Assembly (NCBI RefSeq): GCF_002925905.1
Contig: NZ_PRDB01000001.1
Coordinates: 1,302,001 to 1,366,000 of the forward strand
DNA length: 64,000 nt
Direction of reading: 5' to 3'
From: Klebsiella michiganensis
GTDB taxonomy: Bacteria; Pseudomonadota; Gammaproteobacteria; Enterobacterales; Enterobacteriaceae
Position 1 is the stretch's first letter, and every line of letters starts with the position of its first letter. Made by a program: the position numbers and the translations under genes. The notes under the pieces were generated by a model. It saw only the letters and a list, made by a program, of their open reading frames with translations. It ran no database searches and had not been told where the DNA came from. Shown one piece after another: positions 10,856-21,959 of this stretch.

Positions 10856-11448
10856 TGGAATTCGTATATCCGCATACCCATCTGGTTGCGGGAGTCGATG
10901 AAGTCGGACGCGGCCCGCTGGTTGGCGCGGTGGTGACCGCCGCGGTTATTCTCGATCCGGCAAAGCCGATCGTCGGTCTTAACGACTCAAAAAAGCTAAG
11001 CGAAAAACGCCGCCTTGCGCTATTTGACGAGATCAAAGAAAAAGCGCTGTGCTGGAGCCTCGGTCGCGCTGAGCCGCATGAAATCGATGAGCTGAATATT
11101 TTGCACGCGACCATGCTGGCCATGCAGCGCGCCGTTGCCGGTTTGCGCGTTTCCCCTGAGTTTGTTCTTATTGATGGTAACCGCTGTCCGCCGCTGCCGA
11201 TGCCGTCACTGGCGGTCGTCAAAGGCGACAGCCGAGTGGCGGAAATCAGCGCCGCGTCTATTCTGGCTAAAGTGACGCGCGATGCTGAAATGGCCGTACT
11301 GGACCGGGAGTTCCCGCAGTACGGCTTTGCGCAACATAAAGGTTATCCCACCGCTTTTCATCTGCAAAAGCTGCTGGAACATGGCGTAATCGAGCAATAC
11401 CGGCGCAGCTTTGGCCCGGTGAAACGCGCGCTGGGCCTGGCGTCCTGA
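10852..11448 (+). CDS. rnhB: Ribonuclease HII
   Basis: Cleaves RNA in RNA/DNA hybrids, including single ribonucleotides left in DNA (ribonucleotide excision repair). The protein is 198 aa, as in E. coli. The N-terminal [12 protein letters not shown] supplies the first Asp-Glu pair of the DEDD active site; [10 protein letters not shown] and [17 protein letters not shown] [14 protein letters not shown] carry the rest. It overlaps lpxB by 4 bp and precedes dnaE by 38 bp, linking the lipid A cluster to the replication gene. Confidence 0.97.
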   Translation: MMEFVYPHTHLVAGVDEVGRGPLVGAVVTAAVILDPAKPIVGLNDSKKLSEKRRLALFDEIKEKALCWSLGRAEPHEIDELNILHATMLAMQRAVAGLRVSPEFVLIDGNRCPPLPMPSLAVVKGDSRVAEISAASILAKVTRDAEMAVLDREFPQYGFAQHKGYPTAFHLQKLLEHGVIEQYRRSFGPVKRALGLAS

Positions 11449-11486
11449 ACTGACACGCAAGCAATCAAGTAACGCGGAATCTGAAG

Positions 11487-14400
11487 ATGGCTGAACCACG
11501 TTTCGTACACCTGCGGGTGCACAGCGACTATTCCATGATCGATGGTCTGGCGAAAACCGGACCGTTGGTAAAAAAGGCGGCCGCGCTCGGCATGCCTGCG
11601 CTGGCGATCACTGATTTTACCAACCTCTGCGGGCTGGTGAAGTTCTACGGAGCAGGGCACGGTGCCGGAATTAAACCCATTGTAGGGGCAGATTTTCACG
11701 TTCAGAGCGATCTGCTTGGCGATGAACTGAGCCAGCTGACGGTACTGGCGACGAACAACGTTGGCTATCAGAATCTGACGCTGCTGATCTCCAAAGCCTA
11801 TCAGCGCGGCTACGGTGCGGCGGGCCCGATTATCGATCGCGACTGGCTGATCGAATTAAAAGAAGGGCTGATTTTGCTCTCCGGCGGGCGTATGGGCGAC
11901 GTGGGTCGTAGCCTGCTGCGCGGAAACATGGCGCTGGTGGATCAGTGTGTTGATTTTTATGAACAACATTTCCCTGATTGCTACTTCCTTGAGCTCATTC
12001 GCACCGGCCGTCAGGATGAAGAGCCCTACCTGCATGCGGCGGTAGAACTGGCGGAAACCCGCGGCCTACCGGTGGTGGCGACCAACGATGTTCGCTTCCT
12101 TGAGCCGGGCGACTTCGACGCCCATGAAATCCGCGTGGCTATCCACGACGGCTTTACCCTCGACGATCCCAAGCGTCCGCGCAACTACTCGCCGCAGCAG
12201 TATATGCGCAGCGAAGAGGAGATGTGCGAGCTCTTTTCCGATATTCCCGAAGCGCTGCAAAACACCGTGGAGATCGCCAAACGCTGTAACGTGACCGTGC
12301 GCCTTGGCGAGTACTTCCTGCCGCAGTTCCCGACGGGGGATATGACCACCGAAGATTATCTGGTTAAGAAATCCAAAGAGGGTCTGGAAGAGCGTCTGGA
12401 ATTCCTGTTCCCCGATCCGGATGAGCGGGCTAAACGCCGTCCCGAATATGATGAACGCCTGGATATTGAGCTGCAGGTGATTAACCAGATGGGGTTCCCG
12501 GGCTACTTCCTGATCGTTATGGAGTTTATCCAGTGGTCGAAGGATAACGGCGTGCCGGTAGGGCCGGGACGTGGTTCCGGCGCCGGATCGCTGGTGGCCT
12601 ATGCGCTGAAAATTACCGACCTCGATCCGCTGGAGTTCGACCTGCTGTTCGAACGTTTCCTTAACCCGGAACGTGTCTCCATGCCCGACTTCGACGTTGA
12701 CTTTTGTATGGAGAAGCGCGACCAGGTGATTGAACACGTCGCGGACATGTACGGTCGCGATGCGGTCTCGCAGATTATTACCTTCGGCACCATGGCGGCG
12801 AAAGCGGTTATCCGCGACGTTGGCCGCGTGCTGGGCCACCCGTACGGCTTTGTGGACCGCATTTCCAAGCTGGTACCGCCCGATCCGGGTATGACGCTGG
12901 CGAAAGCGTTTGAAGCCGAGCCGCAGCTGCCGGAGATTTACGAGGCGGACGAAGAGGTTAAAGCGCTGATCGACATGGCGCGTAAGCTCGAAGGGGTCAC
13001 CCGTAACGCCGGTAAACATGCGGGCGGGGTGGTGATTGCGCCCACCAAAATAACCGATTTTGCCCCGCTGTACTGCGATGAAGCGGGCCAGCATCCGGTT
13101 ACCCAGTTTGATAAGAACGACGTTGAATATGCCGGGCTGGTGAAGTTCGACTTCCTCGGTCTGCGTACGCTCACCATCATTAACTGGGCGCTGGAGATGA
13201 TCAACGCCCGCCGCGAGAAGAACGGCGAGGGGCCGCTGGATATCGCCGCTATCCCGCTGGATGATAAAAAAAGCTTCGACATGCTGCAGCGTTCGGAAAC
13301 CACCGCCGTCTTCCAGCTTGAATCGCGCGGTATGAAGGATCTGATCAAGCGTCTGCAGCCTGACTGCTTTGAAGATATGATCGCTCTGGTGGCCCTGTTC
13401 CGACCGGGGCCGCTGCAGTCGGGAATGGTGGATAACTTTATCGACCGTAAGCACGGTCGCGAAGAGATATCGTATCCGGACGTACAGTGGCAGCACGAAT
13501 GTCTGAAACCGGTACTGGAGCCAACCTATGGCATTATCCTGTACCAGGAACAGGTCATGCAGATTGCCCAGGAGCTTTCCGGCTATACCCTCGGCGGCGC
13601 GGATATGCTGCGTCGTGCGATGGGTAAGAAAAAGCCGGAAGAGATGGCCAAGCAGCGCGGCACCTTTGAAGAAGGGGCGAGAAAGCGCGGCGTTGACGGC
13701 GAACTGGCGATTAAAATCTTTGACCTGGTAGAGAAGTTCGCCGGTTATGGATTTAACAAATCGCACTCTGCCGCTTATGCTTTAGTGTCCTATCAGACGC
13801 TGTGGCTGAAGGCGCACTATCCGGCTGAATTTATGGCGGCGGTAATGACCGCGGATATGGATAACACCGAGAAGGTTGTCGGCCTGGTGGATGAGTGCTG
13901 GCGGATGGGGCTGAAAATCCTGCCGCCGGATATTAACTCCGGCCTGTACCATTTTCACGTTAACGACGATGGCGAAATCGTTTATGGTATCGGCGCCATC
14001 AAAGGCGTCGGCGAAGGTCCGATAGAAGCGATCATTGAAGCCCGTAATCAGGGCGGCTATTTCCGCGAACTGTTCGATCTCTGCGCGCGTACGGATATTA
14101 AAAAGCTCAACCGCCGGGTGCTGGAAAAACTGATTATGTCCGGGGCCTTCGATCGCCTCGGGCCGCATCGCGCGGCGTTAATGAATTCACTGGGCGATGC
14201 GCTAAAAGCCGCCGATCAGCACGCCAAAGCCGAAGCTATCGGTCAGGCGGACATGTTCGGCGTACTGGCGGAAGAGCCTGAGCAAATTGAACAGTCCTAC
14301 GCCAGCTGCCAGCCGTGGCCGGAACAGGTCGTGCTGGATGGCGAAAGGGAGACCCTGGGGCTGTATCTGACCGGGCATCCGATTAACCAGTACTTGAAAG

Positions 14401-14969
14401 AGATCGAGCGCTACGTAGGCGGCGTACGACTCAAAGACATGCATCCGACCGATCGTGGTAAAGTGACCACGGCGGCCGGGCTCGTTATTGCCGCGCGGGT
14501 CATGGTCACCAAGCGCGGCAATCGTATCGGCATCTGCACGCTGGATGACCGTTCCGGGCGTCTGGAGGTGATGTTGTTCACCGACGCCCTGGATAAATAC
14601 CAGCAGCTGCTGGAAAAAGACCGCATACTTATCGTCAGCGGACAGGTCAGCTTTGATGACTTCAGCGGGGGGCTTAAAATGACCGCTCGTGAAGTCATGG
14701 ACATTGACGAAGCCCGGGAAAAATATGCTCGCGGGCTTGCTATCTCGCTGACGGACAGGCAAATTGATGACCAGCTTTTAAACCGACTCCGTCAGTCTCT
14801 GGAACCCCACCGTTCGGGAACTATTCCAGTACACCTCTATTATCAGAGGGCGGATGCACGCGCGCGGTTGCGTTTTGGCGCAACATGGCGCGTCTCTCCG
14901 AGCGATCGTTTACTTAACGATCTGCGTGGCCTTATCGGCTCGGAGCAGGTGGAACTGGAGTTTGACTAA
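11487..14969 (+). CDS. dnaE: DNA polymerase III alpha subunit
   Basis: Replicative C-family polymerase; with epsilon (dnaQ, also in this window at 45781) it forms the pol III core. The protein is 1160 aa, full length. The N-terminal PHP domain begins [16 protein letters not shown]. The palm contains [15 protein letters not shown], with the first two catalytic Asp near residues 401 and 403, preceded by [16 protein letters not shown]. Fingers, tandem HhH, an OB fold (around [21 protein letters not shown]) and a C-terminal tau-binding region follow. The start at 11487 follows a weak ribosome-binding site. accA begins 12 bp after its stop. Confidence 0.98.
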   Translation: MAEPRFVHLRVHSDYSMIDGLAKTGPLVKKAAALGMPALAITDFTNLCGLVKFYGAGHGAGIKPIVGADFHVQSDLLGDELSQLTVLATNNVGYQNLTLLISKAYQRGYGAAGPIIDRDWLIELKEGLILLSGGRMGDVGRSLLRGNMALVDQCVDFYEQHFPDCYFLELIRTGRQDEEPYLHAAVELAETRGLPVVATNDVRFLEPGDFDAHEIRVAIHDGFTLDDPKRPRNYSPQQYMRSEEEMCELFSDIPEALQNTVEIAKRCNVTVRLGEYFLPQFPTGDMTTEDYLVKKSKEGLEERLEFLFPDPDERAKRRPEYDERLDIELQVINQMGFPGYFLIVMEFIQWSKDNGVPVGPGRGSGAGSLVAYALKITDLDPLEFDLLFERFLNPERVSMPDFDVDFCMEKRDQVIEHVADMYGRDAVSQIITFGTMAAKAVIRDVGRVLGHPYGFVDRISKLVPPDPGMTLAKAFEAEPQLPEIYEADEEVKALIDMARKLEGVTRNAGKHAGGVVIAPTKITDFAPLYCDEAGQHPVTQFDKNDVEYAGLVKFDFLGLRTLTIINWALEMINARREKNGEGPLDIAAIPLDDKKSFDMLQRSETTAVFQLESRGMKDLIKRLQPDCFEDMIALVALFRPGPLQSGMVDNFIDRKHGREEISYPDVQWQHECLKPVLEPTYGIILYQEQVMQIAQELSGYTLGGADMLRRAMGKKKPEEMAKQRGTFEEGARKRGVDGELAIKIFDLVEKFAGYGFNKSHSAAYALVSYQTLWLKAHYPAEFMAAVMTADMDNTEKVVGLVDECWRMGLKILPPDINSGLYHFHVNDDGEIVYGIGAIKGVGEGPIEAIIEARNQGGYFRELFDLCARTDIKKLNRRVLEKLIMSGAFDRLGPHRAALMNSLGDALKAADQHAKAEAIGQADMFGVLAEEPEQIEQSYASCQPWPEQVVLDGERETLGLYLTGHPINQYLKEIERYVGGVRLKDMHPTDRGKVTTAAGLVIAARVMVTKRGNRIGICTLDDRSGRLEVMLFTDALDKYQQLLEKDRILIVSGQVSFDDFSGGLKMTAREVMDIDEAREKYARGLAISLTDRQIDDQLLNRLRQSLEPHRSGTIPVHLYYQRADARARLRFGATWRVSPSDRLLNDLRGLIGSEQVELEFD

Positions 14970-14981
14970 TACAGGAATACT

Positions 14982-15941
14982 ATGAGTCTGAATTTCCTTG
15001 ATTTTGAACAGCCGATTGCAGAGCTGGAAGCGAAAATCGATTCTCTGACTGCGGTTAGCCGCCAGGATGAGAAACTGGATATTAATATCGATGAAGAAGT
15101 GCATCGCCTGCGTGAAAAGAGCGTAGAGCTGACGCGCAAGATCTTCGCCGATCTTGGTGCATGGCAGGTTGCGCAACTGGCGCGTCATCCACGTCGCCCG
15201 TACACCCTGGATTATGTCCGCCTGGCTTTCGACGAATTCGACGAACTGGCCGGTGACCGTGCCTATGCTGACGATAAAGCTATCGTCGGCGGGATTGCGC
15301 GTCTGGACGGGCGTCCGGTAATGATTATCGGCCACCAGAAAGGGCGCGAAACCAAAGAGAAAATTCGCCGCAACTTCGGTATGCCGGCGCCGGAAGGCTA
15401 TCGTAAGGCACTGCGCCTGATGGAAATGGCCGAACGCTTTAAAATGCCGATCATCACCTTCATCGACACCCCGGGCGCCTACCCGGGCGTCGGTGCGGAA
15501 GAGCGCGGCCAGTCTGAAGCGATTGCCCGCAACCTGCGTGAAATGTCGCGTCTGAGCGTCCCGGTTATCTGCACCGTTATCGGTGAAGGTGGTTCCGGCG
15601 GCGCGCTGGCAATCGGCGTGGGCGATAAAGTGAATATGCTGCAGTACAGCACCTATTCCGTTATCTCCCCGGAAGGCTGTGCCTCCATTTTGTGGAAAAG
15701 CGCCGATAAAGCGCCGCTGGCCGCCGAAGCTATGGGGATTGTTGCCCCGCGTCTGAAAGAGCTGAAGCTGATTGACTCCATCATTCCTGAGCCGCTGGGC
15801 GGCGCGCATCGTAATCCGGAAGTCATGGCCGCCTCTCTGAAAGCGCAGCTGCTGGCCGATCTGGCTGACCTCGATGTTCTGAGTGAAGAAGAGCTGCTGA
15901 ACCGTCGCTATCAGCGTCTGATGAGCTACGGCTACGCCTGA
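14982..15941 (+). CDS. accA: Acetyl-CoA carboxylase carboxyltransferase subunit alpha
   Basis: With AccD forms the carboxyltransferase half of acetyl-CoA carboxylase, transferring CO2 from carboxybiotin to acetyl-CoA to give malonyl-CoA. The protein is 319 aa, identical in length to E. coli. The crotonase-like motifs [30 protein letters not shown] and [15 protein letters not shown] (oxyanion-hole glycines) are present. It lies 12 bp after dnaE and ends in a strong terminator, closing the envelope/replication cluster that begins at dxr. Confidence 0.98.
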   Translation: MSLNFLDFEQPIAELEAKIDSLTAVSRQDEKLDINIDEEVHRLREKSVELTRKIFADLGAWQVAQLARHPRRPYTLDYVRLAFDEFDELAGDRAYADDKAIVGGIARLDGRPVMIIGHQKGRETKEKIRRNFGMPAPEGYRKALRLMEMAERFKMPIITFIDTPGAYPGVGAEERGQSEAIARNLREMSRLSVPVICTVIGEGGSGGALAIGVGDKVNMLQYSTYSVISPEGCASILWKSADKAPLAAEAMGIVAPRLKELKLIDSIIPEPLGGAHRNPEVMAASLKAQLLADLADLDVLSEEELLNRRYQRLMSYGYA

Positions 15942-15965
15942 TTATCTGACTCATTTTTTATCCCT

Positions 15966-15993
15966 AAGGGCCGGATTTTCCGGCCCTTTTTTT
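15966..15993 (+). terminator. Strong intrinsic terminator after accA
   Basis: AAGGGCCGG (15966-15974) and CCGGCCCTT (15980-15988) form a 9-bp perfect stem with a 5-nt loop and a run of seven T (15987-15993). It marks the end of the accA transcript before the chitinase gene. Confidence 0.92.
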
Positions 15994-16131
15994 ATGTGTT
16001 GTTTACTGAGACGAGATGAGATGAATAAGAGCAATTGTGATTAGCCGATGATGCCGATCTCTCCTGAAACTGCAGCAACTGCCAGGGATTGCGACCCGGC
16101 AGGCCGTTAACAAGGATAAAGGAGAAATACT

Positions 16132-17922
16132 ATGGCATTGCACAAAACCGTCGCATTAAGCGCCGTGGCCGCAGGGATCATGTTAAGCCTGGGGGCCGCA
16201 CAGGCCACACCGTTGCTTGGCGCAACGGAAGCGACAACCATCAAGGCGAGTGACCTGGCCGCGAAAGAAAAAGCCTTAACCGACTTTCCGCTCATGACAT
16301 CGGTAAAATCATCGATTCAAACGCTGCCGAACAGCGAAGTTGAAAAAATCGAGCCGGGTCTGGCGACTAACCCGGCAAACGTGAAGCGCGTGGAAAGCAT
16401 TCTGTCCGAAAAGGATTGGGAATATCTGTTCCCGATGCGCGCGGCAGAATATACCTACTCTAACTTTCTGAAAGCTATTGGTAAATTCCCTGCGGTTTGC
16501 GGGACCTATACCGACGGACGCGATAGCGATGCCATATGCCGTAAATCTCTGGCAACCATGTTTGCCCACTTTGCTCAGGAAACCGGCGGCCACGAAAGCT
16601 GGCGCGGTATTCCCGAGTGGCGCCAGGCGCTGGTTTATCTCCGTGAAGTGGGCTGGGTTGAAGGTCAGAAAGGCGGCTACAACGGGGAGTGTAACCCGGA
16701 TATCTGGCAGGGGCAGACCTGGCCCTGCGGTAAAGATAAAGACGGCGACTACCTGAGCTACTTTGGCCGCGGCGCAAAACAGCTCTCCTATAACTACAAC
16801 TACGGCCCGTTCTCCGATGCCATGTACGATGGCGACGTTCGTCCTCTGCTGGATAAACCGGAGCGGGTGGCGGATACCTGGATGAACCTGGCGAGCGCGG
16901 TGTTCTTCTTCGTTTACCCGCAGCCGCCGAAGCCCTCTATGCTGCACGTCATCGACGGAACCTGGGTACCAAACGATCATGATAAAGCGAATGGCCTGGT
17001 TGAAGGCTTTGGGGTCACCATTCAAATTATCAACGGCGGCGTCGAGTGCGGCGGGGCGGAAGAGAACGCGCAGTCTCTGAACCGTATTGCCTACTACAAA
17101 GAGTTCGCAAACTACCTGAAAGTGCCGATTGCTGATGATGAAGTTCTCGGCTGTAAGAATATGAAGCAGTTCGATGAAGGCGGCGCGGGCGCGTTACCGA
17201 TTTACTGGGAAGAGGATTGGGGATGGAGCCCGGACACCGCTGACGGCAAGACTAACGCCTGCCAGCTGGTGGGCTACCAGACGCCGTATAGCGCCTTTAA
17301 ACAAGGTGACTATGCGAAGTGCGTCCAGAGCCACTTCAACGTCAATATCATCGACGATACCGGCCAGGCCGAGGATACTACCCCGGCGACGCCTGACGAT
17401 ACCACGCCTGCGCAGGAAACTAACGTGGCGCCGGTTGCGCGTATCGCCGGTCCGATTGGCGCTATCGAAGCGGGCGCCAGGGTTTCCCTGAGCGCGGAGG
17501 GCTCTACCGATGCGAATGGCGATAAGCTCACCTATACCTGGATGTCGCAGGACGGTCAGACTATCAGCGGACAGGATAAAGCCGTTATCACCTTTACCGC
17601 TCCGGAAAAAGATCGCGATGCGCAATATGTGGTGAGCCTGACGGTAAGCGACGGGACCTTGTCCAGCACCGCAACGTACACCCTGAACGTGAAGGCTAAA
17701 GCTGCTGCTGCGGATGAAACGACCGATGGCAAAGACAGCGACACCATCAGCTATCCTTCCTGGAGCAGTACCCAGACCTGGAAAGCGGGCGATATCGTTA
17801 ATAACCACGGCGCGCTGTATCAGTGTAAACCGCTACCTGAAGGGGCGTGGTGCAACGTGGCGCCGACCTACTATGAGCCCGGCGCAGGCATTGCCTGGGG
17901 CGATGCGTGGAAAGCGCTGTAA
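16132..17922 (+). CDS. Secreted GH19-family chitinase with PKD-like and chitin-binding domains
   Basis: Predicted extracellular endochitinase of 596 aa. The signal peptide is residues 1-25 (ending AQA before TPLLG). A GH19 (class I chitinase/lysozyme fold) catalytic domain spans about 85-405, with the family motif FAHFAQETGGHESW placing the likely general acid at E150, and YFGRGAKQLSYNYNYGPFSDAM at 210-231. A Thr/Pro/Asp-rich linker (412-430) leads to a PKD/Ig-like domain (about 433-520) and a C-terminal chitin-binding type-3 (CBM5/12) domain (about 541-596) with exposed Trp/Tyr residues and paired Cys. Start: AAAGGAG at 16118-16124 precedes the ATG. E. coli K-12 lacks it between accA and ldcC, but similar genes occur here in Klebsiella relatives. 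Export beyond the periplasm would need a type II system, not seen here. Activity is inferred. Confidence 0.9.
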   Translation: MALHKTVALSAVAAGIMLSLGAAQATPLLGATEATTIKASDLAAKEKALTDFPLMTSVKSSIQTLPNSEVEKIEPGLATNPANVKRVESILSEKDWEYLFPMRAAEYTYSNFLKAIGKFPAVCGTYTDGRDSDAICRKSLATMFAHFAQETGGHESWRGIPEWRQALVYLREVGWVEGQKGGYNGECNPDIWQGQTWPCGKDKDGDYLSYFGRGAKQLSYNYNYGPFSDAMYDGDVRPLLDKPERVADTWMNLASAVFFFVYPQPPKPSMLHVIDGTWVPNDHDKANGLVEGFGVTIQIINGGVECGGAEENAQSLNRIAYYKEFANYLKVPIADDEVLGCKNMKQFDEGGAGALPIYWEEDWGWSPDTADGKTNACQLVGYQTPYSAFKQGDYAKCVQSHFNVNIIDDTGQAEDTTPATPDDTTPAQETNVAPVARIAGPIGAIEAGARVSLSAEGSTDANGDKLTYTWMSQDGQTISGQDKAVITFTAPEKDRDAQYVVSLTVSDGTLSSTATYTLNVKAKAAAADETTDGKDSDTISYPSWSSTQTWKAGDIVNNHGALYQCKPLPEGAWCNVAPTYYEPGAGIAWGDAWKAL

Positions 17923-17933
17923 TAGAGATAAAT

Positions 17934-17956
17934 CCGCCAGTGCTTAGCGCTGGCGG
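17934..17956 (+). other. Inverted repeat between the chitinase gene and ldcC
   Basis: CCGCCAGTGC (17934-17943) pairs with GCGCTGGCGG (17947-17956) with one G-T pair and a 3-nt loop. It starts 11 bp after the chitinase stop. No T-run follows, so it is either a weak/Rho-assisted terminator or an RNA 3'-end stabiliser. Confidence 0.4.
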
Positions 17957-17997
17957 GGTGATATGATGCTTTCCTTAGGTAAATTCAGGAGGAAAGC

Positions 17998-20136
17998 GTG
18001 AATATCATTGCGATCATGGGTCCCCACGGCGTCTATTATAAAGACGAACCGATCAAAGAACTGGAAGCCGCCCTGCAACGGCAAGGTTTCCAGACCATCT
18101 GGCCGCAAAATAGCGCCGATCTTTTGCAATTTATCGAGCATAATCCGCGGATCTGCGGGGTTATTTTTGACTGGGATGAATATAGCGTTGATCTGTGCAG
18201 CGATATTAATTGCTTAAATGAATATCTACCGCTGTACGCATTTATCAACGCCCATTCGACGATGGACGTCAGCAGCCAGGACCTGCGCATGACGCTATGG
18301 TTCTTTGAATACGCGCTGGGGCTGGCGGAAGAGATCGCTACCCGCATCGGTCAATACACCCGCGAATACCTCGACAACATAACCCCGCCGTTTACCAAAG
18401 CCTTGTTCAACTATGTGCAGGAGGGGAAATATACTTTCTGTACCCCCGGGCATATGGGCGGCTCGGCATATCAAAAAAGTCCGGTGGGCTGTCTGTTTTA
18501 TGATTTCTTTGGCGGGAATACCCTAAAGGCCGACGTCTCTATTTCCGTGACGGAGCTGGGATCGCTGCTCGATCATAGCGGTCCGCATCTGGAGGCGGAA
18601 GAGTATATTGCCCGCGCATTCGGCGCCGAACAGAGCTATATGGTGACCAACGGAACCTCGACGTCGAATAAGATTGTCGGTATGTATTCTGCTCCGGCGG
18701 GCAGCACCCTGCTTATCGATCGCAACTGCCATAAATCGTTGGCTCATTTACTGATGATGAGCGACGTGGTGCCGCTGTGGCTAAAGCCGACGCGCAATGC
18801 GCTAGGGATCCTCGGCGGCATACCCAAGCGCGAATTTACCCGCGACAGTATTCAGCAAAAGGTTAATGCGACAGGCGGCGCCGGGTGGCCTGTGCATGCG
18901 GTGATCACCAACTCCACCTATGACGGACTGCTGTATAACACCACCTGGATCAAAGAGACCCTCGACGTACCGTCAATCCACTTTGATTCCGCCTGGGTGC
19001 CCTATACCCATTTTCATCCGATCTATCAGGGTAAAAGCGGGATGAGCGGCGATCGCATTGCGGGGAAAGTGATCTTTGAAACGCAGTCGACGCATAAAAT
19101 GCTGGCCGCGCTATCGCAGGCTTCGCTGATTCATATTAAAGGCAGCTATGATGAGGATACCTTCAATGAAGCCTTTATGATGCACACCTCGACCTCCCCG
19201 AGCTACCCGATCGTTGCCTCCATTGAGACGGCTGCCGCCATGCTGCGCGGCAACTCCGGCAGACGACTGATTCAGCGTTCGATTGAGCGGGCGCTGGATT
19301 TTCGTAAAGAGGTGCAGCGGTTGCGCGAAGAGTCTGACGGCTGGTTTTTTGATATCTGGCAGCCGGAAGAGGTGGGGGAAGCGCAGTGCTGGCCGGTTTC
19401 ACCCGGAGAAAGGTGGCATGGCTTTCAGGACGCCGATGACGACCATATGTTCCTCGATCCGGTGAAAGTCACCATTCTGACGCCCGGTATGGACGAGCAG
19501 GGCAACATGGATAGCGAAGGCATTCCGGCCGCGCTGGTGGCGAAGTTCCTTGATGAGCGCGGCGTGGTGGTAGAAAAAACCGGGCCGTACAACCTGCTGT
19601 TCCTGTTCAGTATCGGTATAGATAAAACCCGGGCGATGGGGCTGCTGCGCGGATTGACCGAGTTCAAACGCGCTTACGATCTCAATTTACGGGTGAAAAA
19701 CATGCTGCCGGATCTGTACGCCGAAGATCCGGATTTTTACCGCAACATGCGTATTCAGGATCTGGCTCAGGGTATTCATCGTCTGATTCGCCAGCACCAG
19801 CTCTCGCAGCTGATGCTTAGCGCTTTCGACGTCCTGCCGGAGATGAAAATGACGCCGCATCAGGCCTGGCAGCGGCAGATTAAAGGCGAAGTGGAAACCA
19901 TTGAACTGGAGAATCTGGTCGGGCGTATTTCAGCGAATATGATCCTACCGTACCCGCCCGGCGTGCCGCTGCTGATGCCCGGCGAGATGATCGCCGAAGA
20001 GAGCCGCGCGGTGCTCAATTTCCTGCTTATGCTGTGCTCCATCGGCCGCCACTATCCGGGTTTCGAAACCGATATCCACGGCGCGAAACGCGATGAAGAC
20101 GGCGTGTACTGGGTTCGAGTCTTAAAAAATGACTAA
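17998..20136 (+). CDS. ldcC: Constitutive-type lysine decarboxylase, GTG start
   Basis: PLP-dependent fold-I decarboxylase converting lysine to cadaverine; the family forms decamers in the cytosol. The protein is 712 aa (E. coli LdcC 713). The N-terminal wing domain (1-130) precedes the PLP core; the Schiff-base lysine is in ETQSTHKMLAALSQ, with TNSTYDGLLYN and HFDSAWVPYTHFHPIY upstream, and the C-terminal domain follows. The start is GTG at 17998 with CAGGAGG (17986-17992). It is assigned to ldcC rather than cadA from its position (accA-ldcC-yaeR-tilS, as in E. coli) and the absence of cadB. Confidence 0.93.
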   Translation: MNIIAIMGPHGVYYKDEPIKELEAALQRQGFQTIWPQNSADLLQFIEHNPRICGVIFDWDEYSVDLCSDINCLNEYLPLYAFINAHSTMDVSSQDLRMTLWFFEYALGLAEEIATRIGQYTREYLDNITPPFTKALFNYVQEGKYTFCTPGHMGGSAYQKSPVGCLFYDFFGGNTLKADVSISVTELGSLLDHSGPHLEAEEYIARAFGAEQSYMVTNGTSTSNKIVGMYSAPAGSTLLIDRNCHKSLAHLLMMSDVVPLWLKPTRNALGILGGIPKREFTRDSIQQKVNATGGAGWPVHAVITNSTYDGLLYNTTWIKETLDVPSIHFDSAWVPYTHFHPIYQGKSGMSGDRIAGKVIFETQSTHKMLAALSQASLIHIKGSYDEDTFNEAFMMHTSTSPSYPIVASIETAAAMLRGNSGRRLIQRSIERALDFRKEVQRLREESDGWFFDIWQPEEVGEAQCWPVSPGERWHGFQDADDDHMFLDPVKVTILTPGMDEQGNMDSEGIPAALVAKFLDERGVVVEKTGPYNLLFLFSIGIDKTRAMGLLRGLTEFKRAYDLNLRVKNMLPDLYAEDPDFYRNMRIQDLAQGIHRLIRQHQLSQLMLSAFDVLPEMKMTPHQAWQRQIKGEVETIELENLVGRISANMILPYPPGVPLLMPGEMIAEESRAVLNFLLMLCSIGRHYPGFETDIHGAKRDEDGVYWVRVLKND

Positions 20137-20198
20137 GCGCTTGCGCACTCACGAACTGAACGAGTAACTTTGTTGGCTTCAACTGGAGGAGTTGTACC

Positions 20199-20588
20199 AT
20201 GCTGGGTTTAAAACGGGTTCACCATATCGCCATCATTGCGACGGATTATGCGAAGAGTAAAGCCTTCTACTGCGACATTCTGGGGTTCACCCTGCAGGGC
20301 GAGTTCTATCGCCAGGAGCGCGATTCATGGAAGGGCGATCTGGCGCTAAATGGCGAATATGTTATTGAACTCTTTTCATTCCCGTTTCCTCCTGCGCGTC
20401 CGAGCCGCCCCGAAGCCTGCGGGCTGCGCCATCTGGCGTTTAGCGTTGATGATGTCGATGCCGCCGTTGCGCATCTTGAGGCCCACGGCGTGGCCTGTGA
20501 AGGCGTTCGTATCGACCCCTTCACCGGTAAACGATTCACCTTTTTTAACGATCCGGACGGGCTACCGCTGGAGATTTATCAGCAGTAA
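20199..20588 (+). CDS. gloA2: VOC-family protein, glyoxalase I-like (YaeR/GloA2)
   Basis: A 129-aa protein of the vicinal-oxygen-chelate fold, two beta-alpha-beta-beta-beta modules. Module one begins VHHIAIIATDYAKSKAFYCDILGF; module two is LRHLAFSVDDVDAAV and ends FFNDPDGLPLEIYQQ. Candidate metal ligands are the early His of HHIAI, the Glu of YVIELFSFP, the His of LRHLAF and the Glu of LEIY. The E. coli counterpart YaeR is glyoxalase I-like; its physiological substrate is not settled. Ribosome-binding site GGAGGAG precedes the ATG. It lies between ldcC and tilS, as in E. coli. Confidence 0.9.
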   Translation: MLGLKRVHHIAIIATDYAKSKAFYCDILGFTLQGEFYRQERDSWKGDLALNGEYVIELFSFPFPPARPSRPEACGLRHLAFSVDDVDAAVAHLEAHGVACEGVRIDPFTGKRFTFFNDPDGLPLEIYQQ

Positions 20589-20598
20589 TTCTTGTCAG

Positions 20599-20632
20599 AG
20601 CGTGTTCTGCCGGGTAACGTGCCGGACACGCT
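20599..20632 (+). terminator. Hairpin between gloA2 and tilS
   Basis: AGCGTGT (20599-20605) pairs with ACACGCT (20626-20632), and inner CCGG (20610-20613) with CCGG (20622-20625). Only a short TTT follows, so termination would be partial. Because this strong structure lies before the ATG cluster at 20652, it also argues against starting tilS at the upstream in-frame TTG. Confidence 0.5.
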
Positions 20633-20651
20633 TTCCTCAGTTAGTACTCTC

Positions 20652-21959
20652 ATGATGATGATCCCCGACATGGCGCAAACGCTACAGCCGCACCGCCATT
20701 TTTTAGTGGCCTTTAGCGGCGGGCTGGATTCGAGCGTGCTCCTGTATCGCCTGGTTTGCTGGCGCGAACAGGATCCTACCGTTCAGCTGCGGGCGATGCA
20801 TATTCACCACGGCCTCAGCGCGAACGCCGACGATTGGGTGGCGCACTGCCGACAAATATGCCAGCAGTGGCAGGTACCGCTTTTGGTTGAACGGGTGGCG
20901 CTCGCCGATGAGGGGCTGGGGATTGAGGCCCACGCGCGTCAGGCGCGCTATCAGGCTTTCCGTTCGGCGCTATTACCCGGCGAAGCGCTGGTGACGGCAC
21001 AGCATCTTGACGACCAGTGTGAAACCTTTCTGTTGGCGCTTAAGCGGGGGAGCGGCCCAACCGGGCTTTCGGCGATGGCCGGCGAGTCCGATTTTGCCGG
21101 GACGAAACTGCTGCGTCCGCTGCTTAACGAAAGCCGCGACTCCCTGCACCGGTGGGCGATAGCCCATCAGCTCAGCTGGATTGAAGACGAAAGTAACCAG
21201 GACGACGCCTACGATCGCAATTTTCTCCGCCTGCGAATTGTTCCGCTGCTTAGCGCTCGCTGGCCGCACTTCGCCGAGGCCGTAGCGCGCAGCGCCAGCC
21301 TGTGCGGCGAGCAGGAACAGCTGCTGGATGAAATGCTCGCTGCGGAGCTGGCAACGCTGGTGGCGGAGGATGGCGCGTTGACTATCGAACCGTTGGCGGC
21401 CATGAGCGCCCCGCGTCGGGCCGCGCTGCTGCGCCGCTGGCTGGCTGGGCTCAATGCGCCGATGCCTTCGCGCGAGATGCCGGAGCGTATCTGGCGTGAA
21501 GTGGCGATGGCGCGCGAGGATGCGTATCCCTGCCTGCGCCTTGGCCAATTCGCCGTTCGTCGCTATCAGCAACGGCTGCACTGGGTGAAATATCTCCCCG
21601 GACAGAGCGAGACGGTGCTGGCGTGGCGCGATATTGCCAGGCCGCTGCCGTTACCCGACGGCCTTGGCGAACTGAAGCTCCTGGCCGGCGGCCCGTTACG
21701 CGGCCCGCGCCAGGATGAAGCGGTCACTATTCGTTTTCGCGCCAGCGGTAACCTGCATATCGTCGGCCGCCGGGGCGGCCGCAAGCTGAAGAAAATCTGG
21801 CAGGAGCTCAACGTTGCGCCCTGGCGGCGCGATACCACGCCGCTGCTGTTTTACGGCGAAACGCTTATCGCCGCAGCCGATGGTCTGTTTATTACCGTCG
21901 ATGGGAAAGTTCAGGAAGGTGAAGGCGTGCAGATGATGTGGATGAAAACGGGCGGCTGA
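20652..21959 (+). CDS. tilS: tRNA(Ile)-lysidine synthase
   Basis: ATP-dependent enzyme that converts C34 of the minor CAU-anticodon tRNA-Ile to lysidine, switching it from Met to Ile identity. The PP-loop motif SGGLDS is at residues 22-27, followed by AxHIHHGLS-type [15 protein letters not shown] and [21 protein letters not shown]. The C-terminal tRNA-binding domain ends in the [12 protein letters not shown] segment. The start is chosen at the first of three consecutive ATG (20652/20655/20658), giving 435 aa against 432 in E. coli; the exact ATG is unclear because no good ribosome-binding site is visible. Confidence 0.94.
   Translation: MMMIPDMAQTLQPHRHFLVAFSGGLDSSVLLYRLVCWREQDPTVQLRAMHIHHGLSANADDWVAHCRQICQQWQVPLLVERVALADEGLGIEAHARQARYQAFRSALLPGEALVTAQHLDDQCETFLLALKRGSGPTGLSAMAGESDFAGTKLLRPLLNESRDSLHRWAIAHQLSWIEDESNQDDAYDRNFLRLRIVPLLSARWPHFAEAVARSASLCGEQEQLLDEMLAAELATLVAEDGALTIEPLAAMSAPRRAALLRRWLAGLNAPMPSREMPERIWREVAMAREDAYPCLRLGQFAVRRYQQRLHWVKYLPGQSETVLAWRDIARPLPLPDGLGELKLLAGGPLRGPRQDEAVTIRFRASGNLHIVGRRGGRKLKKIWQELNVAPWRRDTTPLLFYGETLIAAADGLFITVDGKVQEGEGVQMMWMKTGG

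Noticed and set aside
12066-13766. 566-codon open frame on the minus strand antisense to dnaE
   Set aside because: It mirrors the dnaE codons of a G+C-rich gene, has no recognisable protein family and no ribosome-binding site, and dnaE is certain.
16086-16111. Small hairpin upstream of the chitinase (GCCAGGG / CCCGGC)
   Set aside because: The stem is short with a bulge and no T-run or regulatory match; not distinguishable from chance.
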